A stretch of DNA of 23,313 nt from CAYFJO01 sp964343305 (lineage in GTDB: Bacteria; Planctomycetota; Planctomycetia; Pirellulales; Pirellulaceae): assembly GCA_964343305.1 (NCBI GenBank), contig CAYFJO010000148.1, forward strand, positions 1 through 23,313, in the 5' to 3' direction. Below the pieces are notes generated by a model. It was given only the letters and a program-made list of their open reading frames with translations, did not search any database and was not told the DNA's origin. The first letter of the stretch is position 1; each line of letters begins with the position of its first letter. This document shows, in pieces, positions 7,824 through 14,960 of the stretch. The position numbers and the translations under genes are program-made.

Positions 7824-9089
7824 ATGAGCGACTTAACACGACGTCAAATGCTTGCGAGCGTATTGCCTACTGCTCTGGGATTCCTGGGTCTGGAACGACT
7901 CGCTTTAGCCAGCAGCCAAACCAAGTTCCCAGCAGTACGACGCATCACTCGTGGACCACGGCACCACTGGTTCGGCTACTACGACAAACTTCAGTTCGAT
8001 ACCACGAGTCGGTATGTGTTGGGAATGGAAGTCGATTTCGAACATCGGTCACCAAAAGCCGACGACGTGATAAAAATCGGGATGGTGGATCTGCGGGACA
8101 ACGATCGCTGGATCGAGTTGGGGAAAAGCTCGGCTTGGTGTTGGCAACAGGGCTGCATGTTACAGTGGCTTCCCGGTTCAACAACGAAAATACTTTGGAA
8201 TGACCGCGAAGATGATCGATTCGTTTGCCATATCTTGGATGTAAGAACACAACAGCGTCGTACCATCCCACATCCTTTTTATTCCGTCAGCCCCGATGGC
8301 AAGTCAGCGGTTTCGCTGGACTTTCGGCGCGTCAATGACGTCCGGCCCGGTTACGGATACGCGGGACTAAATGATCCCTACGCCGATGATCTGGCACCCA
8401 AAGAGACGGGAGTCTTTCATGTTGACCTGGAAACAGGTAAATCAACACTGATCATCCCGCTGGCTGACATTGCACGAATGGGAGTCATTCCAAACGAAAA
8501 ACTGGGCATCAAGCATTATTTCAACCACTTGTTGTTCAGTCCTGACGGTTCCCGTTTTATTGCGCTGCATCGCTGGCGCTATCCAAACGGAAGTCGGCTG
8601 ACACGCATGATCACCGCCAAACCAGACGGTAGCGACATCCGAATTGTTGTTGGAAACGGCTACACGTCCCATTTCATTTGGCGCGACAACAAACACATTC
8701 TGGCCCAATCGCGGCACTTGCTGGGAAACAACAACTGGGGCAATTTTCTGTTTGAGGACACGATTGGCGGCGGAGATGTGAAGCAAGTCGGTCGCGGCAT
8801 TCTTGATCCGTCGGGGCATATCAGTTACTTGTCGGGTATCGAGTGGATACTGAACGACACATATCCAAAAGGCACAGAGCGAATGCAGACGCCACATCTA
8901 TATCACGTCAAGACGCAACGCCGCATCGATCTGGGACATTTTCACTTGCCGAAGCTATACAGCGGTGAATGGCGGGTCGACACGCATCCTCGCTTTAGTC
9001 CTGATGGCCGCTACGTTTGTATCGATGCGCCGCATGAAAACAAGGGACGGCAACTACACTTGATCGATATTTCGGAGATCATCCAATGA
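7824..9089 (+). CDS. Tat-exported propeller-like protein of unknown function
   Basis: The 421-residue protein begins with a twin-arginine signal: L-T-R-R-Q-M-L-A, a hydrophobic run V-L-P-T-A-L-G-F-L-G-L, then A-L-A-S-S. It should be exported folded. The mature part has repeated S-P-D-G or similar blades (S-V-S-P-D-G-K-S-A, F-S-P-D-G-S-R-F-I, F-S-P-D-G-R-Y-V-C), as in TolB/WD40-type or oligogalacturonate-lyase-like beta-propellers. It also has a strongly patterned opening, R-H-H-W-F-G-Y-Y-D-K-L-Q-F. No catalytic motif is certain. The last codons overlap the hydrolase start by four bases (ATGA), so the two are translationally coupled and probably act on the same extracellular substrate. The ribosome site is weak (GAAAGAAA). 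Confidence 0.8.
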   Translation: MSDLTRRQMLASVLPTALGFLGLERLALASSQTKFPAVRRITRGPRHHWFGYYDKLQFDTTSRYVLGMEVDFEHRSPKADDVIKIGMVDLRDNDRWIELGKSSAWCWQQGCMLQWLPGSTTKILWNDREDDRFVCHILDVRTQQRRTIPHPFYSVSPDGKSAVSLDFRRVNDVRPGYGYAGLNDPYADDLAPKETGVFHVDLETGKSTLIIPLADIARMGVIPNEKLGIKHYFNHLLFSPDGSRFIALHRWRYPNGSRLTRMITAKPDGSDIRIVVGNGYTSHFIWRDNKHILAQSRHLLGNNNWGNFLFEDTIGGGDVKQVGRGILDPSGHISYLSGIEWILNDTYPKGTERMQTPHLYHVKTQRRIDLGHFHLPKLYSGEWRVDTHPRFSPDGRYVCIDAPHENKGRQLHLIDISEIIQ

Positions 9090-10192
9090 AATCGCTTAGA
9101 CGCACGATCGCGATACTATTCGGCATGGCAGTTGTCTATGAAGCTGTTGCTGAGGCGCCGGTTCGACTCGATCGCAAGAATCTGATGACGTTTCGCGCCG
9201 ACGACGGGAGTGTCGAGGCAGTTAAGTCTGTCGAAGATTGGCAAAAGCGGCGGAAAGAAATTTTGAGTGGAATGCAGGAAGTCATGGGAAAGTTCCCCAG
9301 TAGCGACCGCCGGGTTCCGCTTGAAATAGAAACCGTCGAAGAAACTGATGCCGGGAATTATGTTCGTCGATTGATCACTTACCAATCGGAGCCCGGCTCA
9401 CGAACGACGGCGTATCTTTGCATTCCGAAAGATGTGGTGGCTGGCAAACACACCGCGCCAGCGGTACTTTGTCTGCACCCGACGGATAATAAAGTCGGTC
9501 ACAAAGTGGTGGTAGGACTTGGCGGCCGCGCTGGTCGTGGTTATGCCGCTGAACTTGCTGAGCGAGGCTACGTGACCTTGTCGCCCTCATATCCTCACCT
9601 GGCGGATTACTATCCCAACCTTGGCAAGCTTGGCCATGTGAGCGGGACGATGAAGGCCATCTGGGATAACTCTCGTGGTCTCGATCTGTTAGCGTCGCTC
9701 GACGAGGTCGACGATTCGCGAGGTTTTGGCGCGATTGGCCATTCCCTTGGTGGCCATAATGCGATTTACACAGCCGTCTTTGATGAGCGAGTCACCGTGC
9801 TGGCCAGCAGTTGCGGATTCGATTCTTACCTGCACTATTATGATGGTGCGCAGCGCAACTGGTTTTTTGGGAAGGGCTGGTGTCAGATTCGCTACATGCC
9901 GCGCATGTCAAACTATCGTGGCAGGTTGGACGAAATTCCCTTCGACTTTCATGAACTGCTCGGCGCAATCGCCCCTCGGCCGGTATTTGTGAATGCGCCA
10001 CTGCATGACGGCAATTTTCGGTGGAAGAGCGTCGATGAGTGTGCTGCCGCTGCACGTCCGATTTACAAATTGCTTGGCGGCGAAGGCAACCTTGTCATCG
10101 AGCATCCCGATTGTGATCACAATTTCCCTGATGAAATACGAGAAGCCGCATATAGAACGATCGACGGTGTTTTACGTTCGAAGAAAAAGTGA
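9086..10192 (+). CDS. Secreted alpha/beta hydrolase (dienelactone-hydrolase/acetyl-xylan-esterase-like)
   Basis: The 368-residue protein has a signal peptide (M-K-S-L-R-R-T-I-A-I-L-F-G-M-A, cleavage probably after A-V-A-E-A near residue 25). The alpha/beta-hydrolase fold has oxyanion-side strands A-P-A-V-L-C-L-H-P and nucleophile elbow G-H-S-L-G-G with Ser220. A late His lies in D-C-D-H-N-F-P (about His345), and a candidate acid is in A-P-L-H-D-G-N-F. This pattern is common in planctomycete extracellular carbohydrate esterases that remove acetyl or methyl groups. The ATG overlaps the previous stop codon, and GGAG lies eight bases upstream, inside the previous gene. The esterase substrate is inferred and not shown by the sequence. 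Confidence 0.88.
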   Translation: MKSLRRTIAILFGMAVVYEAVAEAPVRLDRKNLMTFRADDGSVEAVKSVEDWQKRRKEILSGMQEVMGKFPSSDRRVPLEIETVEETDAGNYVRRLITYQSEPGSRTTAYLCIPKDVVAGKHTAPAVLCLHPTDNKVGHKVVVGLGGRAGRGYAAELAERGYVTLSPSYPHLADYYPNLGKLGHVSGTMKAIWDNSRGLDLLASLDEVDDSRGFGAIGHSLGGHNAIYTAVFDERVTVLASSCGFDSYLHYYDGAQRNWFFGKGWCQIRYMPRMSNYRGRLDEIPFDFHELLGAIAPRPVFVNAPLHDGNFRWKSVDECAAAARPIYKLLGGEGNLVIEHPDCDHNFPDEIREAAYRTIDGVLRSKKK

Positions 10193-10281
10193 CTCTAAAT
10201 CTGACTGGCCTAATCGCTTAACTCAATTCAGCAACGATTGGCTAATTGTCTACAAGATGGGCAGACAGGAGATGTTGCCAG

Positions 10282-11706
10282 TTAATTGCGAGATTTTGCC
10301 AGGATTTTGAGCCTGTCCGTTAGTTTATGCCGCAGCGATTCGAGGATGTCCCGATACTCTTTGTCTTTTGTGAGGTTCGTGAATTGGTCTGGGTCGTTTC
10401 GCATGTCGTAGAGTTCTTCCGTGCCATCTTTGTATCGCATGTAGGACCAATCCGCCGTTCGATATGAATGTCCATTCTTCACGATGGAGATCGCTCCGTC
10501 CTTAACGCTCGCCGACGGGTTCTTTAGAACCTTCACCAAGCTCACCCCTTGAACGGAGTTTGGAATCGCCACTCCCGTAAATTGGCAAATGGTTGGAAAG
10601 ATATCCACCAACTCGACGATCGACTTTGATCGGCCCGGCTCAAGGCCCGGTACCGAAATGATCAGCGGCACGCGGGTCACTTCTTCATGCAAGTTGGCTT
10701 TTTGCCAGAAGTGATGCTCGCCCAGATGATAGCCGTGGTCACTAGTAAATATGATCGCCGTGCTATTGTGCAATTCCAGTCGCTCCAGTTCATCAAGAAT
10801 TCGACCAAGCTGCTCGTCCATGAAAGTCACCGTCGCATCGTACGCGGACCACATGCGTTGTTGATTCTCAGGAAATTTATCGATGCCGTGCTTCCAAGAT
10901 GTTGACCCCGAGATTCCGGCCTTTGGCATGTCTGCATGATCGTCTTCAGGAACGTGTGGAAGTTTGATCTTGTCGTGTGGATAAGATTTGAAAAATTGCT
11001 GTGGAGCAACGTTTGGATAATGCGGTCGCACGAAGCCAGTCGCTAGGAAAAATGGCTTGTTCTGGTCTCGGTACTTCTTTAGCAGTTCGATGGATTTGGT
11101 TGCCGCTTTCCAATCCGGTTGGTCGCTGCCGTCGCCCTCATAGCTGACCGAGACAAACATTCGATGTGGCATCGCAGTCGATTGCCGCCCTTCGAGTTTG
11201 TCAGTAAAGATGTTCAAGTTGAGACATGCGTAATCTCCGGGAGTGTGCGCTTCACGCCCCGGTGCGTTGAATCGCTCCGTCCAACACGCGGCAACATCTT
11301 GGCCGTTCGTTCCCGCGATGATGTCGCCCGGCACTCGCATATGAAAAATCTTGCCGACCCGAGCTGACATGAAGTTGTTGTTGATCAAGTGTTCGCCCAG
11401 CGTTAAACCGTTTCGACCGAAGTAACGGCCGCGCATGAACGACGCACGAGATGGCCCACACACCGTTCCTTGGCAATAGGCACGCTCAAAGACCATTCCT
11501 TCTCGCGCCAACCGGTCAATGTTTGGCGTCTTGCAAGTCTTGTCACCGTAGCAACCTAGCACGCTGGCCTTCAGATCATCGGAAACGATGAACAACACGT
11601 TTCGAGTCCTCGGCTCGCCTGCGTCAGCGGCAGTCATATGAGAAACACACAATGTCGATGCAAGAAATACGAGTGCCAGACGAATCAAAGATCTCGAATA
11701 ATTCAT
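10282..11706 (-). CDS. Secreted sulfatase, iduronate-2-sulfatase-like
   Basis: The 474-residue type I sulfatase has a clear signal peptide (hydrophobic residues 7-22, cleavage around T-A-A-D). The metal site is V-S-D-D-L-K at 41-46. The maturation signature is C-G-P-S-R at 83-87 with Cys83 the predicted formylglycine, followed by A-S-F-M-R-G-R. Further conserved blocks are G-K-I-F-H (iduronate-2-sulfatase type), A-T-G-F-V-R-P-H-Y-P, and T-S-D-H-G-Y-H-L-G-E-H-H-F-W-Q-K. It ends with the usual E-L-Y-D-M-R-N-D-P-D-Q. GGAG lies five bases before the ATG. Iduronate-2-sulfatase-like planctomycete enzymes are thought to desulfate algal or animal sulfated glycans. The precise substrate is not determinable here. 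It converges with the hydrolase gene, with 89 bases between them and no obvious terminator. Confidence 0.92.
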   Translation of the reverse strand: MNYSRSLIRLALVFLASTLCVSHMTAADAGEPRTRNVLFIVSDDLKASVLGCYGDKTCKTPNIDRLAREGMVFERAYCQGTVCGPSRASFMRGRYFGRNGLTLGEHLINNNFMSARVGKIFHMRVPGDIIAGTNGQDVAACWTERFNAPGREAHTPGDYACLNLNIFTDKLEGRQSTAMPHRMFVSVSYEGDGSDQPDWKAATKSIELLKKYRDQNKPFFLATGFVRPHYPNVAPQQFFKSYPHDKIKLPHVPEDDHADMPKAGISGSTSWKHGIDKFPENQQRMWSAYDATVTFMDEQLGRILDELERLELHNSTAIIFTSDHGYHLGEHHFWQKANLHEEVTRVPLIISVPGLEPGRSKSIVELVDIFPTICQFTGVAIPNSVQGVSLVKVLKNPSASVKDGAISIVKNGHSYRTADWSYMRYKDGTEELYDMRNDPDQFTNLTKDKEYRDILESLRHKLTDRLKILAKSRN

Positions 11707-11969
11707 TTGGGCTCCAGCAAGAATCGAATTGAGCTGTGCGATGGGAGTGAGGCCGCCACGTTGTGCTCAGGCATCGGCAAGTTTCAGTAACACTGAGTTG
11801 TACATTGTATGCTGGCATCGTCTCGAAGGAAGAGACAAAGGCCCCCATATCACCGATCATTTGTTGATTGCCGTAGATCCCTTCTTTGCCAAAGCTGAGA
11901 TCAATGAGTTAGGTGAGTTAATAGACCGTCTAGCTTTTGAATTGCTAAGCAGCGATGGCGAAGCCAACT
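11707..11969. other. Intergenic region upstream of the sulfatase
   Basis: About 260 bases lie between the sulfatase start and the end of the next minus-strand gene. A 96-codon plus-strand frame crosses it but runs on into the end of the neighbouring gene. It starts without a ribosome site and shows no recognisable family, so I do not call it. The sulfatase promoter should lie here on the minus strand. Confidence 0.4.
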
Positions 11970-13094
11970 TCATTTGTTGTCTTCGCGCTCTTCAATCCAT
12001 TGTCGTGCCCGGTCGTTAGTTTGGCTTAGCTGATTGACTTCTTTCAGAATCTCGTTGGTTCGTTTTTTCCAGTAGGTTTCGTCTTGGCGTAGGCGAACAA
12101 AGTTTTCGGCTAGTATTTGGAAACGAAACGCACCCCGGCCAAAAAACGTAAATGCTGGCTTGCCAAGGTCAGTCGGCAATTCAGCTTTGGTGGCGAGATC
12201 CGTGCATCCAATCTGTGCATGCGTTGCCTCACCCGTGGGTGTTATCCACTCGCGATAGTAATTGGTTCTCATCGCCATTTCAGGTTTTGGCTCGCGTTTT
12301 TTGACCGTATCCAGCGGAAAAATCTCTTTCGCGAGATCGGGAATACTATTTGGGCGCGTGTCCGGTGGTTTTAGTGACGCACCGTCGCTTGAGAAGCCGA
12401 CGGCCGGATAGTCGTGCTGCTCGCGTCGGTAGCATGGCAGCAAAAACTGCGAAAGAAACCAAACTTTACTCTTCGGATCCCAAAAGAGAATCTCTGCCAG
12501 ATAATGACGTGCCGGGCAATGTTGATTTGGGCTCGCCTTGGCTTGGCTCGAATCACTGGATTGACTCAATTGAAACTCGACCTTCTTTGTATCAATCATG
12601 TGAACGCCGTTAGGTCGGCAGGTCCAAGTCAGTCGATACTTGAGACTTTTCTCAAGAGGCGCATCAACGTATAGCTCAAAGGTCGGTTCCTCGACAATCT
12701 CAGCCATTTTCTTTACGGCTCGATCGTTGCGCCGCGGATCGAACGACGCTGGACGTAAACGCAGTCTCAACAGCCGAGCCGTTGCGTCCTCGGGATAGTC
12801 GAACTCGGTATGTGAATGATTGTCATCCCATCCAAAAGTGAGCGGAATCCATTGACAACGATCGTTGTCGAGACGCTCAAGACGAAAGTCGTTCGGTCGT
12901 GGTCTAAAAAAGGGAACACCAGACGTTCCAGAAAACACGAAACTCACACCGTGCTTCAAATCGCCCGAATCAAATGATTCTGCCAATCGAAATTGAACTG
13001 GATCGCCAGGGGAGACGGTCGTACTTGGATTCCGCTTGATTTGCTTGGCTGGGGCGATAGCCACGAAGTAAGTAGTGCATAATGCTAAAGGCAA
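11970..13094 (-). CDS. Hypothetical secreted protein, N-terminus probably frameshifted
   Basis: I do not recognise this 374-residue protein. It has alternating beta-type segments with many Trp/Tyr/Phe and charged residues (for example F-G-W-D-D-N-H-S-H-T and Y-R-L-T-W-T-C-R-P-N-G-V-H). It ends in a charged helical tail rich in Glu, Lys and Arg. The frame as it stands opens only at a TTG (13092-13094) with no ribosome site; in-frame upstream is a TGA. In the next frame, an ATG at 13129-13131 begins M-R-S-L-K-V-N-V-F-H-Q-C. If one base of the four-base T run (AAAA at 13093-13096 on the plus strand) is removed, this joins smoothly to L-P-L-A-L-C-T-T-Y-F-V-A-I-A, giving a good signal peptide. It follows no obvious operon partner; the sulfatase lies 263 bases downstream on the same strand. 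Confidence 0.65.
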   Translation of the reverse strand: MPLALCTTYFVAIAPAKQIKRNPSTTVSPGDPVQFRLAESFDSGDLKHGVSFVFSGTSGVPFFRPRPNDFRLERLDNDRCQWIPLTFGWDDNHSHTEFDYPEDATARLLRLRLRPASFDPRRNDRAVKKMAEIVEEPTFELYVDAPLEKSLKYRLTWTCRPNGVHMIDTKKVEFQLSQSSDSSQAKASPNQHCPARHYLAEILFWDPKSKVWFLSQFLLPCYRREQHDYPAVGFSSDGASLKPPDTRPNSIPDLAKEIFPLDTVKKREPKPEMAMRTNYYREWITPTGEATHAQIGCTDLATKAELPTDLGKPAFTFFGRGAFRFQILAENFVRLRQDETYWKKRTNEILKEVNQLSQTNDRARQWIEEREDNK

Positions 13095-13170
13095 AACACT
13101 GGTGGAACACGTTGACTTTGAGCGACCTCATAGCAATTTCTTCTCGGTGGAATTGAAAAAGGAACCTCGG

Positions 13171-13187
13171 CGTAGCAAGCTGCTACG
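13171..13187. repeat. Short palindrome
   Basis: CGTAGC (13171-13176) and GCTACG (13182-13187) form a six-base-pair stem around AAGCT. It resembles, in motif style, the CCGCAAGCTG palindrome at 7623-7643. It lies just upstream of the hypothetical secreted-protein gene and may be a small dispersed repeat. Confidence 0.45.
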
Positions 13188-13387
13188 AAAAACATCGTTT
13201 GTTATTGAATGAATCACGCAGACGCATGGTTACCAAGAAACATCGCGAGAAAACCAATTTCTGCGACTATTCGGTCTGAAACTAGCCACAAGAATCGAAT
13301 CGCCAGGATTTGCGGGACGCGTCAGCCTTAACGTAATGGACGATTCGCAAGAACCATCGGGAAACAGCGCAAAGTCCCAAGAAAAAA

Positions 13388-13487
13388 TGGCGGAAGTGCA
13401 TGGGAATCGAACCCACCGGCCGCATGGTTTACATACGGCCCAACGGTTTTGAAGACCGCGGCCACCACCAGGTGTGCAAGCACTTCC
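13388..13487 (-). tRNA. selC: tRNA-Sec (anticodon UCA)
   Basis: On the minus strand this 97-base tRNA (plus encoded CCA at 13390-13388) has the hallmarks of bacterial selenocysteine tRNA. The acceptor stem is eight base pairs (13480-13487 with 13392-13399). The anticodon loop is C-T-T-C-A-A-A, with TCA at 13452-13450, flanked by a CGGT/ACCG stem. A very long variable arm has a nine-base-pair stem (GGCCGTATG with CATGCGGCC) closed by TAAAC. The T arm carries GGTTCGATTCC, the discriminator is G, and CCA is encoded. It would be charged with Ser, converted by SelA and delivered by SelB to UGA codons that have a SECIS hairpin. It lies 22 bases after the aldo/keto reductase stop codon on the same strand, so it might be cotranscribed; a T-run follows the CCA. 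Confidence 0.95.
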
Positions 13488-13509
13488 GTTGATTCAATCC
13501 TACAGTCGG

Positions 13510-14469
13510 CTAACTCGCTTGCCAATAGTCCGACAAGTTGTCGTTGTTCTCCGGACGGCCTTCGATGTAGAACCAGTTGTGAATTGGTTCCAAAATCTCC
13601 AAGACCTCGTTCAATAATTCTTCGTCCATTGGCTTCTCCGCCCACTGGGCCCATTGGCGAACTCGATTGGGATTTGCCGAGCCTGTGATGCACGTCGTCA
13701 TATCAGAATGCGCGATGGAATACTGAACAGCAAGCTGTGCGATGTCGATTCCTTTCGATTGACAGTGTTCAGCCGCCTGGCGACAAACGCTCCGAACCTG
13801 GTCCGTGGCCTTGTGCCACGGCGGCAGCGGAGCATTGGTCAACAGCCGAGCCGAAAATGGAGCGGCGTTCATGATGCCGACGTTTTTTTCTTTGAGGTAT
13901 GGCACCAGGTCCGCGAACATGGTGTTTTGTAATGTGTAGTGATTGTACGACAGCACGACATCCAACTCTGTTTGATCCAACACAAAACGAAAGTTGCTCA
14001 TCGGATAGCCCGAGATGCCGATGAAACGAACTTTGCCCCCATCACGCACCTTGCGGAGCGCGGGCAGCGTTTCTTCGACGATCTGCGCGCGATCCACAAA
14101 CTCGATATCGTGGCAGAGCATGATGTCGATGTGATCAACTCCCATGCGATGCAAGCTGACATCGACGCTCTCGACAACCCGTTTCGCCGAGAAATCAAAA
14201 TGGGCGGCATCGTAGCGGCCCAGTTTAGTGCCGAGGATGTAGTTGTCGCGTGGCACGTCGCGCAGTGCGATTCCCAGCATGACTTCGGACATTCCGCGCC
14301 CGTAAAACGGCGATGTATCGATGAAGTTCATGCCAACGTCCAACGCGGCATGCACCGATTCGAGTGACTCGCCGATGTCGACTTGCCGGAACTCTTGGCC
14401 GAGCGACGAAGCGCCAAAACTGAGAACAGGCAATTTTAGGCCGGTTCGACCTAGTTCGCGATATTCCAT
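13510..14469 (-). CDS. Aldo/keto reductase (aldose/L-fucose dehydrogenase-like)
   Basis: The 319-residue NAD(P)-dependent oxidoreductase has the classical AKR tetrad: Asp51 (N-F-I-D-T-S), Tyr56 (P-F-Y-G-R-G), Lys82 (L-G-T-K-L-G) and His119 (L-C-H-D-I). It opens with M-E-Y-R-E-L-G-R-T-G-L-K-L-P, as in the aldose 1-dehydrogenase/L-galactose dehydrogenase branch. A much longer open frame exists upstream, but it overlaps two other genes. The ATG at 14467-14469 is right: it starts at the family N-terminus and follows the mutarotase stop by two bases, with GGCGAG as ribosome site. Coupling to a FucU-type mutarotase suggests that it oxidises a sugar such as L-fucose or a related aldose to its lactone. 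Reduction of a keto-sugar is the alternative. Confidence 0.92.
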   Translation of the reverse strand: MEYRELGRTGLKLPVLSFGASSLGQEFRQVDIGESLESVHAALDVGMNFIDTSPFYGRGMSEVMLGIALRDVPRDNYILGTKLGRYDAAHFDFSAKRVVESVDVSLHRMGVDHIDIMLCHDIEFVDRAQIVEETLPALRKVRDGGKVRFIGISGYPMSNFRFVLDQTELDVVLSYNHYTLQNTMFADLVPYLKEKNVGIMNAAPFSARLLTNAPLPPWHKATDQVRSVCRQAAEHCQSKGIDIAQLAVQYSIAHSDMTTCITGSANPNRVRQWAQWAEKPMDEELLNEVLEILEPIHNWFYIEGRPENNDNLSDYWQAS

Positions 14470-14471
14470 TG

Positions 14472-14924
14472 TCACTCGCCTGGCTTTCGAACACCGATGG
14501 ATAACAACAAGTTTGCAAACAACCCTTGGTCCGCCGTTTGAATCGTTAGTACGTGGTCCGTTGTGTTGACGGCTTTGTAGAAATCCCATTTGTCGATTGG
14601 TTCGAGCTGCAAGCCGGAATTCGAAGCTTTGAAAACTGCTCGGTATTCTTCCCAGCAGGGTGGATCTTCGGTCAACGCCCACTCGCCAGTGGTTTCGTAC
14701 ATCATCGTGTTGGCCACTTCGATCGGTATCGCGGTGACCAGCGCTTCCAAAACCTGCGTGCAAGTGACCAGGCCTGGCGAAAGATTGAGGCTGACCAATT
14801 CGGCATTCGGCCCCAACGTGGACGACGCCGGATAATTTCCGTCGGCGATTAACACCTTGCAGTGATGCCCGGCACGGCCAAGCACTTCGTTGATCTTTGG
14901 ATGAATGAGTTTGTGTTTGAGCAT
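14472..14924 (-). CDS. RbsD/FucU-family sugar mutarotase
   Basis: This 150-residue protein matches the FucU/RbsD fold, which interconverts alpha and beta anomers of L-fucose, D-ribose or similar sugars. Visible motifs are the N-terminal M-L-K-H-K-L-I-H-P and the catalytic-His region G-R-A-G-H-H-C-K-V-L-I-A-D-G-N-Y-P (His20, Asp28). The C-terminal T-I-Q-T-A-D-Q-G-L-F-A-N-L-L-L resembles the T-G-E-x-x-x-Y-x-N family end, but with D-Q instead of the usual acidic residue context. The length is slightly above the usual ~140. It is followed two bases later by the aldo/keto reductase and preceded by the UxaE-family epimerase gene, so an anomer-handling role in this sugar pathway is likely. Confidence 0.9.
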   Translation of the reverse strand: MLKHKLIHPKINEVLGRAGHHCKVLIADGNYPASSTLGPNAELVSLNLSPGLVTCTQVLEALVTAIPIEVANTMMYETTGEWALTEDPPCWEEYRAVFKASNSGLQLEPIDKWDFYKAVNTTDHVLTIQTADQGLFANLLLSIGVRKPGE

Positions 14925-14942
14925 TTTCTCTTGAAACCTGGG

Positions 14943-14953
14943 ACTTCGGAAGT
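14943..14953. repeat. Degenerate half-copy of the ACTTCCGAAGT repeat
   Basis: The 11-base core ACTTCGGAAGT lies in the 36-base gap between the UxaE-family stop codon and the mutarotase start. It is identical to the right-arm core of the palindromes at 7665-7698 and 17604-17637, but the partner arm is missing. Confidence 0.5.
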
Positions 14954-14960
14954 TGGTACA

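Noticed and set aside
10193..10281. Terminator between the convergent esterase and sulfatase genes
   Set aside because: I found no stem of useful length with a T-run in this 89-base gap.
11729..12019. 96-codon plus-strand frame next to the sulfatase
   Set aside because: It has no ribosome site and no recognisable motif, and it overlaps the end of the opposite-strand gene.
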